A DNA stretch of 54,428 nucleotides from Bradyrhizobium lablabi (GCF_001440475.1 NZ_LLYB01000055.1:116807-171234), one strand, 5' to 3'. Shown: positions 32,595-41,637, counted from the first letter of the stretch. Numbers and translations are program-made. The notes: generated from the sequence alone by a model not told the origin.

Positions 32595-33997
32595 AGCGGT
32601 CCGTTCAGATTGCGATCGCTGCTGCCGTGACGGCGGCCGTGATCGCCGGCGTTCTCGCGCGTCCCTATCTCTCGCCGGGCGGCGAGACGAAGCATGCGCA
32701 TGTCATCGCCCAGGCGCGCGAACCGGCGGGCGCTCCGATCTATTATCAGGATCCGGACGGCAAGCCGTTTTATTCGCTGACGCCGAAGAAGACGCCCGAC
32801 GGCCGCGACTACCGCGCCGTGCCCCGCGGTGCCGACATCAGTTTTGACGATCCGGAGGAGGAGAGCGCGGCGGCCGCGCCGACCGGCCGAAAGATCAGGT
32901 ACTACCGCAACCCGATGGGCCTGCCGGATGTCTCGCCGACGCCCAAGAAGGACTCGATGGGGATGGATTACATCCCGGTCTATGAGGGCGAGGACAGCGA
33001 CGACGGATCGGTCAAGGTCTCGCCGGGCAAGATCCAGCGCACCGGCGTCAAATCGGAGCCGGCCGCCCGTCGCGTGATCCGCTCGACGGTTCGCGCGCCC
33101 GGCACCATCCAGCTCGATGAACGCCGGGTCTCGGTGATCGCGATGCGCGCCGAGAGCTATGTCCAGAAGATCGCCGACGTCACGACCGGAAGCCACGTCG
33201 TCAAGGGCCAGCCGCTGATGGAAATCTATAGCCCCGCGGTTTCATCCGCCGCGGCGGAATACATCTCGACGCTGAACTCAAAAGTCACCGGCGGCGGCGA
33301 GGGACCCTATGGCAGGGGATCGCGCCAGCGGCTGATGAATCTCGACGTCCCGGAAGCGGCGATCGTCGCCATCGAGAAAGGCCGCAATGTTCCGATCGGA
33401 ATCGAATGGACCTCGCCGCGCGACGGCATCGTTCTTGAACGCAACGCCGTCGAGGGCATGCGCGCCCAGCCGGGCGAGACCCTGTTCAGGATCGCCGACC
33501 ATTCGGTGATGTGGGCCATGATCGACGTCGCCGAACGCGATCTCGGGGCGATGGCCGTGGGCCAGCGCGCGATCGTGCGCGCCAGAAGTTTTCCCGGGCG
33601 CGAGTTCGCAGGCAAGATCAACGTGATCTATCCGGCGATCACGAAGGAGACGCGGACGGCGCGGGTGCGGGTCGAACTGTCCAATCCAGATCTGCTGTTG
33701 ATCCACGACATGTATGTCGACGCCGAGATCGAGACCGGCAGCGGGACGGCCGTGCTCGCCGTTCCGGAAAGCGCTGTCATGGATACCGGCAGCCGGCAGG
33801 CGGTGCTGGTCGACAAGGGAGAAGGGCGGTTCGAGCCGCGCGAGGTCAAGCTCGGGCATCGCGGCGATGGCTATGTCGAGATTCGCCAGGGCCTTGCCGA
33901 CAATGATCCGGTGGTGACGTCAGCCAATTTCCTGATCGATGCCGAAAGCAATTTGAAGGCGGCGCTGAAAGGCTTTGCCGAGGGGACCCAGCCATGA
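32591..33997 (+). CDS. cusB: CusB-type RND efflux periplasmic adaptor with two N-terminal metal-binding domains
   Basis: A 468-residue membrane-fusion protein anchored by an N-terminal helix. Residues about 45-80 and 95-140 are two copies of the short heavy-metal-binding domain: the second, YYRNPMGLPDVSPTPKKDSMGMDYIPV, keeps the PMG and MGMDYIPVY Met positions, while the first (YYQDPDGKPFYSLTPKK) has lost its Met. The adaptor core follows (barrel-sandwich, alpha-hairpin around residues 205-270, beta-barrel, membrane-proximal domain). It joins the pump to an outer-membrane channel. It overlaps the genes on both sides (ATGA). Confidence 0.92.
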   Translation: MKRSVQIAIAAAVTAAVIAGVLARPYLSPGGETKHAHVIAQAREPAGAPIYYQDPDGKPFYSLTPKKTPDGRDYRAVPRGADISFDDPEEESAAAAPTGRKIRYYRNPMGLPDVSPTPKKDSMGMDYIPVYEGEDSDDGSVKVSPGKIQRTGVKSEPAARRVIRSTVRAPGTIQLDERRVSVIAMRAESYVQKIADVTTGSHVVKGQPLMEIYSPAVSSAAAEYISTLNSKVTGGGEGPYGRGSRQRLMNLDVPEAAIVAIEKGRNVPIGIEWTSPRDGIVLERNAVEGMRAQPGETLFRIADHSVMWAMIDVAERDLGAMAVGQRAIVRARSFPGREFAGKINVIYPAITKETRTARVRVELSNPDLLLIHDMYVDAEIETGSGTAVLAVPESAVMDTGSRQAVLVDKGEGRFEPREVKLGHRGDGYVEIRQGLADNDPVVTSANFLIDAESNLKAALKGFAEGTQP

Positions 33998-36900
33998 TCG
34001 CCCGTCTCATCGCGTGGTCGGCGCGCAATTTGCTGCTGGTGTTCTTCGGCACCGGCTTTGCCGCCGCCGCCGGCCTCTATGCGCTTGCACATCTGCCGCT
34101 CGATGCCATTCCTGATCTCTCGGACACCCAGGTGATCGTCTACACCGAATATCCGGGGCAGGCGCCGCAGGTGATCGAGGACCAGGTCACCTATCCCCTG
34201 ACGACGGCGATGCTCACGGTGCCGCGCTCCAAGGTCGTGCGCGGTTTCTCGTTCTTCGGCGTGTCGTTCGTCTATGTCATCTTCGAGGACGGCACCGACA
34301 TCTACTGGGCGCGCTCGCGCGTGCTCGAATTTCTCAATAGCGCGGCGTCGCGGTTGCCCGCCGGCGTGACGCCGACCATCGGCCCCGACGCCACCGGCGT
34401 CGGCTGGGTCTACCAATATGCGGTGATGTCGAAAGAGCTCAATCTCTCCGACACCCGCGCCATCCAGGACTGGAACCTGAAATTCGCGCTCGCGAAAGCG
34501 GAAGGCGTCGCCGAGGTCGCGAGCGTCGGCGGCTTCGTGCGGCAATACAACGTCGTGCTCGATCCGCAGCGGATGCGCGATCTCGGCATCACCATGCAGA
34601 AGATGCGCGACGCGATCCGCGCCAGCAATGCCGATGTCGGCGGCCGCACCGTCGAACTCTCCGAATTCGAGTATGTGATCCGCGGCAAGGGCTATCTGAA
34701 AGGGATCAACGACCTCGGCAACGTCGTACTCAAGGCCAGCAACGGCACGCCGGTGCTGCTGAAGGATATCGCCCGCGTCGAGCTCGGACCGGATGAGCGC
34801 CGCGGCATCGGCGAACTCAACGGCGAGGGCGAGGCGGCCAGCGGCATCGTGCTGCAGCGTTTCGGCGTCAACGCGCTGGATGTCATTCAGAACGTCAAGA
34901 AGCGCTTTGCGGAGATCGCATCGAGCCTGCCGAAATCGGTCGAGATCGTGCCGGTCTACGACCGCTCGAACCTGATCAACGCCGCCATTGCCACGCTCAA
35001 GAACACGTTGCTGGAGGAGTGCATCATCGTTGCGCTGGTATGCATTGTGTTCCTGCTGCACATCCGCAGCGCGCTGGTTGCGATCCTGATGCTGCCGGTC
35101 GGCGTGCTAATGGCGTTCGGCGCCATGAAGCTGCTCGGCATCGGCTCCAACATCATGAGCCTGGGCGGGATCGCGATCGCGATCGGCGCGATGGTCGATG
35201 CGGCGATTGTCATGATCGAGAATGCCCACAAGCATCTGGAGCGGGCAGAGCCCGGACAATCCCGCGTGACGATCCTGATCGAGGCGGCATCGCAGGTCGG
35301 GCCGGCGCTGTTCTTCAGCCTGTTGATCATCACCGTCTCCTTCATGCCGATCTTCACGCTGGAATCGCAGGAGGGGCGGCTGTTCAGCCCGCTCGCCTTC
35401 ACCAAGACCTTTGCGATGGCGGCGGCGGCGCTGTTGTCAGTGACGCTGGTGCCGGCGCTGATGGTGTTGTTCGTGCGCGGAAAGATCATTCCGGAGCACA
35501 GGAATCCGATCAATCGCTTCCTGATCTGGATCTATCGCCCGGTCATCAAGGGCGTGATGCGCGCCAAGATTCTCGTGATCCTGATCGCGGTCGGCATTCT
35601 GGCGGTGACGATATGGCCGGCGCGGCAACTCGGCACCGAGTTCATGCCCAACCTGAACGAAGGCACGCTGCTCTATATGCCGACCACGCTGCCGGGGCTC
35701 TCCGTTACCAAGGCCAGCGAATTGCTGCAGACGCAGGACCGCATCATCAGGAGCTTTCCCGAGGTTGAGTCGGTCTATGGAAAGGCCGGCCGCGCCGCGA
35801 CCGCGACCGATCCGGCGCCGACCGAGATGTTCGAGACCATCATCAACCTGAAGCCGAAATCCGAGTGGCGGGCAGGGCTGACGCTCGAGAGCCTGACGGC
35901 GGAGATGGACAAGGCGCTGCAGTTTCCCGGCGTCTCCAACGCCTGGACCCAGCCGATCAAGGCGCGCATCGACATGCTCTCGACCGGCATCCGCACGCCG
36001 ATCGGCGTCAAGGTGATCGGTACCGATCTGGTCGAGATCGACCGTTTAGCCAAACAGGTCGAGCAGGTGCTGCGCACCGTGCCGGGCACATCCTCGGCCT
36101 ATGCCGAGCGCGGCATCGGCGGCTACTATCTCGACATCGTGCCGGACCGCGCGGCGCTGGCGCGCTACGGCATCGTGGTTCAGGACGTGCAGGACGTCAT
36201 TGCCACCGCGCTCGGCGGCCAGACGGTGACCACCACGGTCGAGGGCCGTCAGCGCTTCTCCGTCAACATGCGCTATCCCAGAGACCTGCGCAGCGATCCC
36301 ACGGCCATCGCACGCGAGGTGCTGGTGCCGATGCCGGCCGGTGGCGCGGTGCCGCTCGGCGAGGTCGCCAAGGTCTCGCCGGCGCGCGGGCCGACCACGA
36401 TCCGTACCGAGAACGGTCAACTCGCGACGTACGTCTATGTCGACATCCGGGATCGCGACATCGGCGGCTATGTCGCCGACGCGCAGGCGGCGGTGAAGGC
36501 CAGCATCCAGTTTCCACCCGGCGCCTACGTCATGTGGAGCGGGCAGTATGAATATCTGGAGCGGGCCACGGCGCGGCTCAAGATCGTGGTGCCTGTGACG
36601 CTCGCGATCATCTTCCTATTGCTCTATCTCAACTTCCGCTCGCTGACGGAAACGCTGATCGTGATGTTGTCGCTGCCGTTTGCCCTCGTCGGCGGCCTCT
36701 GGCTGATGTGGTGGCTCGGCTTCAACCTCTCGGTGGCGGTCGTGGTCGGCTTCATCGCGCTGGCGGGCGTTGCCGCCGAGACCGGCGTGGTGATGCTGAT
36801 CTATCTCAACCAGGCGCTGGACGAGCGGCGGGCGCGCAAGGCGGCCGAAGGCGGTGCGCTGACGCGCGACGACCTCTACGACGCCATCATGGAAGGCGCG

Positions 36901-37155
36901 GTGGAGCGCGTGCGTCCGAAGATGATGACCGTGGTCGCGATCATGGCCGGCCTGTTGCCGATCATGTGGAGCACCGGCACCGGCTCGGAGATCATGCAGC
37001 GCATCGCCGTGCCGATGATCGGCGGCATGATCTCCTCGACACTGCTGACGCTGATCGTGATCCCGGCGATCTACGCGCTGGTGAAGGGCGCGGAGCTTGG
37101 AAAGGTTTCTGTAACGAAAGTTGAACCCGGACAAGCAGGAGCCACTGTAACCTAG
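33994..37155 (+). CDS. cusA: CusA-type heavy-metal RND efflux pump
   Basis: A 1053-residue HME-family RND transporter with twelve membrane helices and two large periplasmic loops. The helix-4 signature AIAIGAMVDAAIVMIENAHK is of the monovalent-cation (Cu/Ag, CusA) type and not the CzcA DFG...VDG type. Helix 1 begins LLLVFFGTGFAAAAGLYAL; the second half repeats the pattern with LIVMLSLPFALVGG and GVAAETGVVMLIYLNQ. Together with the CusB-like adaptor it should expel Cu(I) from periplasm or cytosol, but no CusC-like outer-membrane factor is encoded here. Confidence 0.94.
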   Translation: MIARLIAWSARNLLLVFFGTGFAAAAGLYALAHLPLDAIPDLSDTQVIVYTEYPGQAPQVIEDQVTYPLTTAMLTVPRSKVVRGFSFFGVSFVYVIFEDGTDIYWARSRVLEFLNSAASRLPAGVTPTIGPDATGVGWVYQYAVMSKELNLSDTRAIQDWNLKFALAKAEGVAEVASVGGFVRQYNVVLDPQRMRDLGITMQKMRDAIRASNADVGGRTVELSEFEYVIRGKGYLKGINDLGNVVLKASNGTPVLLKDIARVELGPDERRGIGELNGEGEAASGIVLQRFGVNALDVIQNVKKRFAEIASSLPKSVEIVPVYDRSNLINAAIATLKNTLLEECIIVALVCIVFLLHIRSALVAILMLPVGVLMAFGAMKLLGIGSNIMSLGGIAIAIGAMVDAAIVMIENAHKHLERAEPGQSRVTILIEAASQVGPALFFSLLIITVSFMPIFTLESQEGRLFSPLAFTKTFAMAAAALLSVTLVPALMVLFVRGKIIPEHRNPINRFLIWIYRPVIKGVMRAKILVILIAVGILAVTIWPARQLGTEFMPNLNEGTLLYMPTTLPGLSVTKASELLQTQDRIIRSFPEVESVYGKAGRAATATDPAPTEMFETIINLKPKSEWRAGLTLESLTAEMDKALQFPGVSNAWTQPIKARIDMLSTGIRTPIGVKVIGTDLVEIDRLAKQVEQVLRTVPGTSSAYAERGIGGYYLDIVPDRAALARYGIVVQDVQDVIATALGGQTVTTTVEGRQRFSVNMRYPRDLRSDPTAIAREVLVPMPAGGAVPLGEVAKVSPARGPTTIRTENGQLATYVYVDIRDRDIGGYVADAQAAVKASIQFPPGAYVMWSGQYEYLERATARLKIVVPVTLAIIFLLLYLNFRSLTETLIVMLSLPFALVGGLWLMWWLGFNLSVAVVVGFIALAGVAAETGVVMLIYLNQALDERRARKAAEGGALTRDDLYDAIMEGAVERVRPKMMTVVAIMAGLLPIMWSTGTGSEIMQRIAVPMIGGMISSTLLTLIVIPAIYALVKGAELGKVSVTKVEPGQAGATVT

Positions 37156-37261
37156 GCGCTGTTTGCGACGTGGCTGAACCGGCCGTTTGGTGGTGGGCTT
37201 CCACTCCAAACGTGTGATGCGTTTCACCATTGCGGCAAAAGAGATCGGATAGGTTCGGCTT

Positions 37262-37278
37262 GCCCGGCTGCGCCGGGC
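37262..37278 (+). terminator. Hairpin after cusA
   Basis: GCCCGG (37262-37267) pairs with CCGGGC (37273-37278) around CTGCG, about 105 bp after the cusA stop. No T run follows, so it is at most a weak or Rho-assisted terminator. Confidence 0.3.
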
Positions 37279-37302
37279 GTGGCGTCCGCTGATCCATTCG
37301 GA

Positions 37303-37334
37303 TCGCATCCATTTTGGGTCGCATCCATCGTGGG
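37303..37334 (+). repeat. Tandem 16-bp direct repeat
   Basis: TCGCATCCATTTTGGG (37303-37318) is repeated as TCGCATCCATCGTGGG (37319-37334), 14 of 16 bases equal, about 35 bp upstream of the flavoprotein start. Tandem units this close to a promoter could be a regulator binding site; a chance duplication is also possible. Confidence 0.6.
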
Positions 37335-37367
37335 TCCGATTTGCATGCTCCGTTCCAGGAGGAAAAC

Positions 37368-38693
37368 ATGCCAGATCCTGCAAGAAGTCATGCCGTGGTC
37401 ATTGGCGCCGGCATGGCCGGCCTGACCGCCGCTCAGGCGATCTCCAGGCATTTCGGAAAAGTCACGGTCATCGAGCGGGACGTCCTTCCCGCCGAGGCGG
37501 CGCCGCGGAGGGGGACGCCGCAATGCCAGCACGCCCACATGCTGCTCGCGGGCGGGTTGAAGGCGCTGCAGACGCTGTTTCCGGGGTTTGAGAACGATCT
37601 GGCGGAAGCTGGCGCGGTGAAGATCCGTGCCGGTAAGGATCTTAGGTTCGAGCGCCCCGGGTTCGACCCATTCCCTATTCGCGATCTCGGCTTCGATATT
37701 TTCAGCATGTCGCGCCCGCTGCTCGAAGCCGTTACGCGACGGCGCGTCCTGCAGGCCCCGAACATAGGTATTTGCATGCGCTCCCGCGTGACAGGACTTG
37801 TCGCCTCGCGCGATGCGAGGCGAATCAAGGCGATCCGTTATGAAACCGGAGATGAGCCTGCTGTGACTGTCGAGGCCGACCTGGTTGTCGAAGCCTCCGG
37901 CCGCTGCGGCCTGACGCTGCAACTGCTCGAAGAGCTTTCTCTCGAGAGGCCGGAAGAAACCGAGATCGGCATGGATCAGGCATATGCAAGCACCATCGTC
38001 GAGCGGCCGATCGATCACAATGCCGACTGGCTCGGCAATATCGTGCTGCCGTCCGCACCCGCCAGCAGCCGCGGGGCGTTCCTGTTTCCGATCGAGAGCC
38101 AGCGATGGCTGCTTTCCGTCGGAGGCAATCATGGCGATGCGCCTCCGGGCGACCGCGCGGGATTTATGGATTTCGTCAGGAGCCTGCGCACGCCGACGAT
38201 CTATGACGCGGTCAAAGACGCCTGTCCGCTGACGGATATCGTTCGCTATCAGTTGCCGTGCAGCACTCGGCGACATTTCGAGCGCCTGGAGTCGTTTCCG
38301 ACAGGGCTGCTGGCGATCGGCGATGCGTTCTGCCGCTTCAACCCGGTGTTCGGCCAGGGCATGAGCGTGGCCGCACAGGAAGCCGTGATCCTGGACCGGT
38401 TGTTGGCGGAAGACGTCCCCGAGGAGCGGCTGGCGCGTGACTTCTTCGCGGCCATTCAAAACACCATCGCGGCACCGTGGGGCGTTGCCGTCTCCGATTT
38501 CGTCTACCCCGCCACGCGCGGTGTCCGGCCCGCCGACTTCGCGCAGCGCTTGCAATACGGCATTGCCTTGACCAAACTCGCCGCTGATGATCCCGAGGTG
38601 CATCGCCTGACGGTGGAAGTCTCGCAACTGCTCAAGCCGCAGGCCGCGCTGCGCGAGCCGGCGCTTGCGGCGCGCGTGATGGCGCTGATGTAA
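37368..38693 (+). CDS. FAD-dependent oxidoreductase (monooxygenase/geranylgeranyl-reductase-like)
   Basis: A 441-residue flavoprotein from ATG 37368, with AGGAGG just upstream. The dinucleotide fold HAVVIGAGMAGLTAAQAISR and VTVIERD bind FAD; the second FAD motif is LLAIGDAFCRFNPVFGQGMSVAAQEA. The middle is diverged, with RGAFLFPIESQRWLLSVGG. The type is that of FAD-binding-3/PHBH-like monooxygenases and reductases without a membrane segment. It is directly followed by an epoxide-hydrolase-like gene (about 25 bp), which suggests oxygenation then hydrolysis in one pathway. The substrate is not known. Confidence 0.85.
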   Translation: MPDPARSHAVVIGAGMAGLTAAQAISRHFGKVTVIERDVLPAEAAPRRGTPQCQHAHMLLAGGLKALQTLFPGFENDLAEAGAVKIRAGKDLRFERPGFDPFPIRDLGFDIFSMSRPLLEAVTRRRVLQAPNIGICMRSRVTGLVASRDARRIKAIRYETGDEPAVTVEADLVVEASGRCGLTLQLLEELSLERPEETEIGMDQAYASTIVERPIDHNADWLGNIVLPSAPASSRGAFLFPIESQRWLLSVGGNHGDAPPGDRAGFMDFVRSLRTPTIYDAVKDACPLTDIVRYQLPCSTRRHFERLESFPTGLLAIGDAFCRFNPVFGQGMSVAAQEAVILDRLLAEDVPEERLARDFFAAIQNTIAAPWGVAVSDFVYPATRGVRPADFAQRLQYGIALTKLAADDPEVHRLTVEVSQLLKPQAALREPALAARVMALM

Positions 38694-38717
38694 TTGATTG
38701 ATACGGGAGAGGCCGCG

Positions 38718-39671
38718 GTGGAATTTGTTACCGTCCGGAACGGAGCGATCGAACTCAATGTAGCGGTCGCCGGCTCGGGTCCACTGATCGTCTGCGTCCA
38801 CGGCTTCCCGGAACTCTGGTACTCCTGGCGGCACCAGATCGCGCATTTCGCGGCACGGGGATTCCGGGTGGTCGCGCTCGACGTGCGCGGCTATGGGCGA
38901 AGCTCGAAGCCAGGAGAAATCACGGCGTATACGATGCGTCATCTCGCATCCGACGTCGTTGCCGTGATCGAGCACCTGGGAGATGGCCCGGCCATTCTGT
39001 TCGGCCACGACTGGGGCGCACCCATCGTGTGGCACACCGCACTGCTTCACCCCGACAGGATCAGGGCGGTCGCCGGCCTCAGCGTGCCGTACCGGCCGCG
39101 CGGACCCGTACCCTTCATCGAGCTTGCGCGATCTCTCTACAAGGGGCGCTTCTTCTATCAGCTCTACTTCCAGCAAGAGGGCGTCGCGGAGGCGGAGCTT
39201 GATGCGGACGTCGCGAGCGCCCTGCGCAAGACGTATTACGCGCTGTCCGGGGCGGCGCCCCACAACAAGTGGCTCGAGCCGAAGGCTCCGGAGGCAAGGT
39301 TGCTCGATGGGCTCGTCGATCCGAAGCCGTTTCCAGGCTGGATGGAGGAGGCCGATCTGGCCGTCTATGTCGATGCCTTCAGGGCAGGCGGCTTCCGCGG
39401 CCCGCTCAACCGATACCGCGCGCAAACAATCGACTTTGCCGAGCTGGCCGAATTGAGCGGACGCAACATTACGCAGCCGTCGGCCTTCATCGCCGGCGAA
39501 CGCGATCCCGTGCGCGCCTTCGTCCCGGGCGTCGACCTTTACGCCGAGCCCGGAATCGCCTGCTCTGATTTTCGCGGCTCCACCATCATCCCCGGTATCG
39601 GACATTGGGTGCAGCAGGAAGCGCCAAAGGAAACTAACGCGGCGCTCGAAGCGTTCGTGCGGGGGCTATAG
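38718..39671 (+). CDS. Alpha/beta hydrolase, epoxide hydrolase-like
   Basis: A 317-residue alpha/beta hydrolase. GTG 38718 is preferred as start because GGGAGAGG lies five bases before it; the TTG at 38694 lacks one. The motif HGFPELWYSWRHQ (HGxP oxyanion region with Trp), nucleophile Asp in FGHDWGAPIVW, a lid with Tyr candidates near QLYFQQEG, and His in PGIGHWVQQEAP together mark soluble epoxide hydrolases or haloalkane dehalogenases. The Asp nucleophile excludes a serine esterase. It probably opens an epoxide made by the flavoprotein upstream; this is inference. Confidence 0.9.
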   Translation: MEFVTVRNGAIELNVAVAGSGPLIVCVHGFPELWYSWRHQIAHFAARGFRVVALDVRGYGRSSKPGEITAYTMRHLASDVVAVIEHLGDGPAILFGHDWGAPIVWHTALLHPDRIRAVAGLSVPYRPRGPVPFIELARSLYKGRFFYQLYFQQEGVAEAELDADVASALRKTYYALSGAAPHNKWLEPKAPEARLLDGLVDPKPFPGWMEEADLAVYVDAFRAGGFRGPLNRYRAQTIDFAELAELSGRNITQPSAFIAGERDPVRAFVPGVDLYAEPGIACSDFRGSTIIPGIGHWVQQEAPKETNAALEAFVRGL

Positions 39672-39774
39672 CGCGGGCGGTACCTCGGAAAAGTTCGCAC
39701 GCAGCCTGCCGGCGCTTGCTGCGGCCAGAAAGCACGATGACAACTTCCAGCGATGGTGGCAGAATGGTGACAGA

Positions 39775-39791
39775 CGTGGTTTGAAACCACG
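39775..39791. promoter_or_regulatory. 17-bp palindromic operator candidate upstream of the TRAP operon
   Basis: CGTGGTTT-G-AAACCACG is a perfect eight-base inverted repeat with a one-base centre, about 65 bp before the dctP start codon. It has the look of a GntR- or LacI-type operator. No regulator gene is adjacent in the window. Confidence 0.6.
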
Positions 39792-39856
39792 GCGACCAAG
39801 AACAACGAAGAAAAAGCGATCGCCGCGGTCACGTCGTCCAAGGGAGGAGATAGCTC

Positions 39857-40963
39857 ATGAAACGCTTGTTTCTGGGAGTAGTCGCCGTTGCCCTGATCGC
39901 TTCGGCGTTTGTTGGATCCACCACTGCAGTCATGGCGCAGACGAAGGTGCTGAAGATGCAGGCCACATGGCCGGCGTCGCTTACGCTCTATGACAACTTC
40001 ACCTACTTCGCCGAGCGGGTGAACAAGCTGTCGGCCGGCGCGCTGAAGATCGAGGCGATGCCCGCTGGTCAGGTCGTGCCGGCGTTCGAGGTGCTGGATG
40101 CGACCCACAAAAAGGTACTCGACGGAGCGCATGCGTGGGCCGGCTACTGGACCGGCAAGAACAAGACCGCGATCCTTTTCACCGGCGGCCCCGGCGGCAC
40201 ATTCGGCATGGACTTCATGGACGTGATGGGCTGGCTCTATCACGGCGGCGGCCTCGATCTGTACAACGAGTTCTATCAGAAGGAGCTCAAGCTCAACGTG
40301 GTCGTGTTCCCCATCCTGCCTGCAGGGCCGCAGGCGTTCGGCTGGTTCAAGAAGCCGATCCAGACGGTTGAGGACATGAAGGGCATGAAATGCCGCCAGA
40401 CCGGCATGGCCGGCGAAGTGTGGCAGGCTCTCGGCTTCACGGTGGTCAACATGCCCGGTGGCGAAATCATTCCCTCAGCGCAGCGAGGCGTGATCGACTG
40501 CGCGGAATGGGTCGGCGGCATCGAGGACCTGCAGCTCGGCTTCCACAACGTCTGGAAGTATCATTATTCGCCCGGCTTGCATGAAAACGTCACGATCGGC
40601 GAAATCGTGATCAACGGCGATGTGTGGAAGGAGCTCAGCGCGCAGCATCAGGAGATCATCAAGTCGGCGGCCAACGAGACATTCCTCGTCTGGTGGACCA
40701 AGTGGCAGCGCCAGAACGCCGATGCGCTGATTGAGATGCAGCAGAAGCACGGCGTACAGATCCTGCGCACGCCGACCGAGATCCTGCTGGCCTTCATCAA
40801 GAAGTGGGACGAGATCGCGGCGGCGGAGGGCGCCAAGAACCCGTTCTTCAAGAAGGTGCACGACTCCCAGAAGGCCTATGCCAGCGCCGTGGTGCCGTAC
40901 AAGCGGTCCTATTTCCCGCCGTACTCCTTCATGGCGAACTACTACTTCCCCGTCGAGAAATAG
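39857..40963 (+). CDS. dctP: TRAP transporter substrate-binding protein (DctP family)
   Basis: A 368-residue periplasmic binding protein behind GGGAGGAG. Signal peptide ends AVMAQ. The DctP/TakP-like fold shows MQATWPASLTLYDNFTYFAERV, GFTVVNMPGGEIIPSAQRGVID and the ligand-lining WKYHYSPGLHENVT. In TakP relatives the ligand is an alpha-keto or hydroxy acid; here the ligand is not known. It is the first gene of dctP-dctQ-dctM. A hairpin after the stop probably allows the binding protein to be made in excess over the permeases. Confidence 0.94.
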   Translation: MKRLFLGVVAVALIASAFVGSTTAVMAQTKVLKMQATWPASLTLYDNFTYFAERVNKLSAGALKIEAMPAGQVVPAFEVLDATHKKVLDGAHAWAGYWTGKNKTAILFTGGPGGTFGMDFMDVMGWLYHGGGLDLYNEFYQKELKLNVVVFPILPAGPQAFGWFKKPIQTVEDMKGMKCRQTGMAGEVWQALGFTVVNMPGGEIIPSAQRGVIDCAEWVGGIEDLQLGFHNVWKYHYSPGLHENVTIGEIVINGDVWKELSAQHQEIIKSAANETFLVWWTKWQRQNADALIEMQQKHGVQILRTPTEILLAFIKKWDEIAAAEGAKNPFFKKVHDSQKAYASAVVPYKRSYFPPYSFMANYYFPVEK

Positions 40964-40973
40964 GGCTTCGTCC

Positions 40974-40998
40974 GAGGGCGGCCGATTCGACCGCCCTC
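40974..40998 (+). promoter_or_regulatory. Intercistronic hairpin between dctP and dctQ
   Basis: GAGGGCGG (40974-40981) pairs perfectly with CCGCCCTC (40991-40998) around nine bases, starting eleven bases after the dctP stop. No T run follows, so full termination is unlikely. Such hairpins commonly protect the upstream binding-protein message from 3' decay. Confidence 0.65.
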
Positions 40999-41073
40999 CA
41001 TTGATGCGACTCATGCGGCCGGCTTGCGTCGTGCCGTAGTGCGCCGCCCGAACGGTCGGTGGGAGGGGGAGGG

Positions 41074-41637
41074 ATGGCAGAGATGACGGGCAGGCAGCCG
41101 CCGGCGCTCCTGGCCATGATCAGGATCATCGACGGCTTCACGGACCGGACCGGCACGATCATCTCGTGGCTGTCGGTGCCGCTCGTTCTGGCCGTCGCCT
41201 ACGAGGTTACAGCGCGCTACCTGTTCAACGCGCCGACCATTTGGGCCTACGACGCAACCTACATGCTCTACGGCTCGCTGTTCATGCTCGGCGCCGCTTA
41301 CGCGCTGCACAAGGGCGCTCATATCCGCACCGACTTCTTCTGGGAGAAGTTCTCGATCCGCAGGAAGGGGTGGATCGATACGATCTCCTACATCGTCTTC
41401 TTCTTTCCGAGCCTGATCATGCTGTTGCTGATCAGCTGGAACGAATTTCACTACGCCTGGGAGATCAACGAGACTTCGGACCAGACGCCGTGGCGGCCCG
41501 TGCTGTGGCCGTTCAAGTTCGTCGTACCGCTCGCCTGCCTCCTGCTGCTGATCCAGGGCGTGTCCGAACTGATCAAGAGCATCTACATGGCGCGGACCGG
41601 CGTCGAACTCGAGCACAAGGAGAAGGTCGAGATATGA
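41074..41637 (+). CDS. dctQ: TRAP transporter small permease (DctQ)
   Basis: A 187-residue membrane protein with four helices: IISWLSVPLVLAVAYEV, YMLYGSLFMLGAAYAL, ISYIVFFFPSLIMLLLI and FVVPLACLLLLIQGV. The motif RYLFNAPTIWAYDATYML is typical of DctQ. ATG 41074 is chosen, since a purine-rich GGGAGGGGGAGGG precedes it; the GTG at 41059 would be inside that stretch. It forms the membrane complex with DctM. The stop overlaps dctM by four bases. Confidence 0.93.
   Translation: MAEMTGRQPPALLAMIRIIDGFTDRTGTIISWLSVPLVLAVAYEVTARYLFNAPTIWAYDATYMLYGSLFMLGAAYALHKGAHIRTDFFWEKFSIRRKGWIDTISYIVFFFPSLIMLLLISWNEFHYAWEINETSDQTPWRPVLWPFKFVVPLACLLLLIQGVSELIKSIYMARTGVELEHKEKVEI

Noticed and set aside
37224..39605. 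793-codon open frame on the minus strand
   Set aside because: Antisense to the flavoprotein and epoxide-hydrolase-like genes, both of which have clear motifs and ribosome-binding sites.
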